Assembly: GCA_034435395.1 (NCBI GenBank)
Contig: DAOTXK010000082.1
Coordinates: 1 to 31,570, forward strand
DNA from: DAOTXK01 sp034435395
GTDB taxonomy: Bacteria; Chloroflexota; Anaerolineae; Aggregatilineales; Ch27
Direction: 5' to 3'
DNA: 31,570 bases
Shown here: positions 31,061 to 31,570 of the stretch, in pieces
Position numbering within the stretch: the first letter of the stretch is position 1
How the letters are laid out: each line of letters begins with the position of its first letter
Translations under genes and position numbers: made by a program
Notes under the pieces: generated by a model
What the model was told of the DNA's origin: nothing
Database searches by the model: none
The model's input: the letters and a program-made list of their open reading frames with translations, nothing else

Positions 31061-31570
31061 ATGCTCCCACCCGGTTTTGAGTTCAGCCAGGGCAGTTTAC
31101 AGGACTACGTGGACTGCCGGCGGCGTTTTCAGTTGAAGTACCTGGAGGCGCAACCCTGGCCCGCTGTTGAAGTGGAGCCGGCTCTGGAGCGGGAGGAAGA
31201 TGGGGTCAGGGGGCGGCAGTTTCACCGCCTTGTGGAGCGTTATTATTCGGGGATTCCCGTCGGTGTGCTGGAGGCCTCGATCCGTGACGATCTGCTGCGC
31301 CAGTGGTGGCGGGCTTTTCTGGATGAGCCGCCGCTGAATTTGCCGGATGCGCTGTTGGTGCCGGAGGTGCGGTTGGTGGCTCCTCTGGCCGGGCGGCGTC
31401 TGGTGGGGGTGTTTGACCTGCTGGCGGTCGACCCCGGTCGCCGGGTGGTGATCGTGGATTGGAAGACCGGGCGGTATCGTCCGTCTCGGGAGGAGATGGA
31501 GAGCCGTCTCCAGTCGCGGGTGTATCCGTTTGTTTTGGTGGGGGCGGGGGGGCGTTATTGGGGTGGCCCG
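31061..31570 (+). CDS. RecB-family PD-(D/E)XK nuclease (3' end cut by window)
   Basis: The frame is open from ATG 31061 for 170 codons to the window edge. It has the RecB/Cas4-type nuclease pattern: SQGSLQDYVDCRRRFQLKYL with Cys19, His55 in GRQFHRLVERYY, VPEVRLVAPLAGRRL, Asp119 in GVFDLLAVD, Asp133-x-Lys135 in VIVDWKTGRY, and the QxxxY motif as QSRVY (151-155). The spacing of Asp, DxK and QxxxY fits an active nuclease. Cys19 could be the first ligand of an iron-sulfur cluster, as in AddB and Cas4, but the C-terminal cysteines would be outside the window. AAGGA lies eight bases before the ATG. It is the third gene of the helicase operon and probably its cutting subunit. Confidence 0.88.
   Translation, partial: MLPPGFEFSQGSLQDYVDCRRRFQLKYLEAQPWPAVEVEPALEREEDGVRGRQFHRLVERYYSGIPVGVLEASIRDDLLRQWWRAFLDEPPLNLPDALLVPEVRLVAPLAGRRLVGVFDLLAVDPGRRVVIVDWKTGRYRPSREEMESRLQSRVYPFVLVGAGGRYWGGP

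Overview
The window looks like part of a chromosome from a Chloroflexota bacterium, probably Anaerolineae-like. This is inferred from moderately high G+C, monoderm-style surface proteins (LytR-CpsA-Psr, LysM and SH3 domains on Pro/Thr-rich stalks), TrmFO, many TPR and STAND-type proteins, and a dense housekeeping layout with short intergenic gaps. No phage, insertion sequence, CRISPR array or rRNA was seen. Both outer edges cut a gene: trmFO at the left and a PD-(D/E)XK nuclease at the right.

Left part (1-7000): trmFO (minus) is divergent from an LCP-family cell-wall glycopolymer ligase. That gene converges on a cytoplasmic TPR protein (minus). Next come tRNA-Leu(GAG) on the minus strand, with a clear promoter and terminator, and divergent from it the lipid pair plsX-fabF, closed by an intrinsic terminator.

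Centre-left (7000-13400): an ABC importer operon of the nitrate/sulfonate/taurine type (lipoprotein, ATPase, permease) runs directly into a menaquinone methyltransferase (menG/ubiE). A membrane-anchored TPR protein follows, converging on a soluble response-regulator/GAF/histidine-kinase hybrid.

Centre (13500-21250): two tandem S41 carboxy-terminal processing peptidases lead into smpB. They are followed by an uncharacterised 270-residue protein and a large HTH/STAND/TPR regulator. tRNA-Arg(TCG) and trpS come next.

Right part (21400-31570): a four-TM protein with an SH3 tail is followed by a STAND-like ATPase, and these converge on a four-TM SPFH (band 7) protein. Divergent from the SPFH gene is a LysM protein with a very long Thr/Pro stalk, preceded by an unusual leader holding a possible small ORF and a perfect 16-bp palindrome. 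The window ends in a translationally coupled three-gene DNA-repair operon: a degenerate UvrD-like protein, a complete SF1A helicase, and a separate RecB-type nuclease. It resembles AddAB with the activities spread over three polypeptides.

A cross-cutting pattern is the most unexpected signal. Four predicted promoters have an ATG 7-8 bases after the -10 box, and a fifth, weaker promoter has one 5 bases after it. Such ATGs would lie at or close to the 5' end of the mRNA. One begins the LCP gene; the other four begin small ORFs in front of downstream genes.
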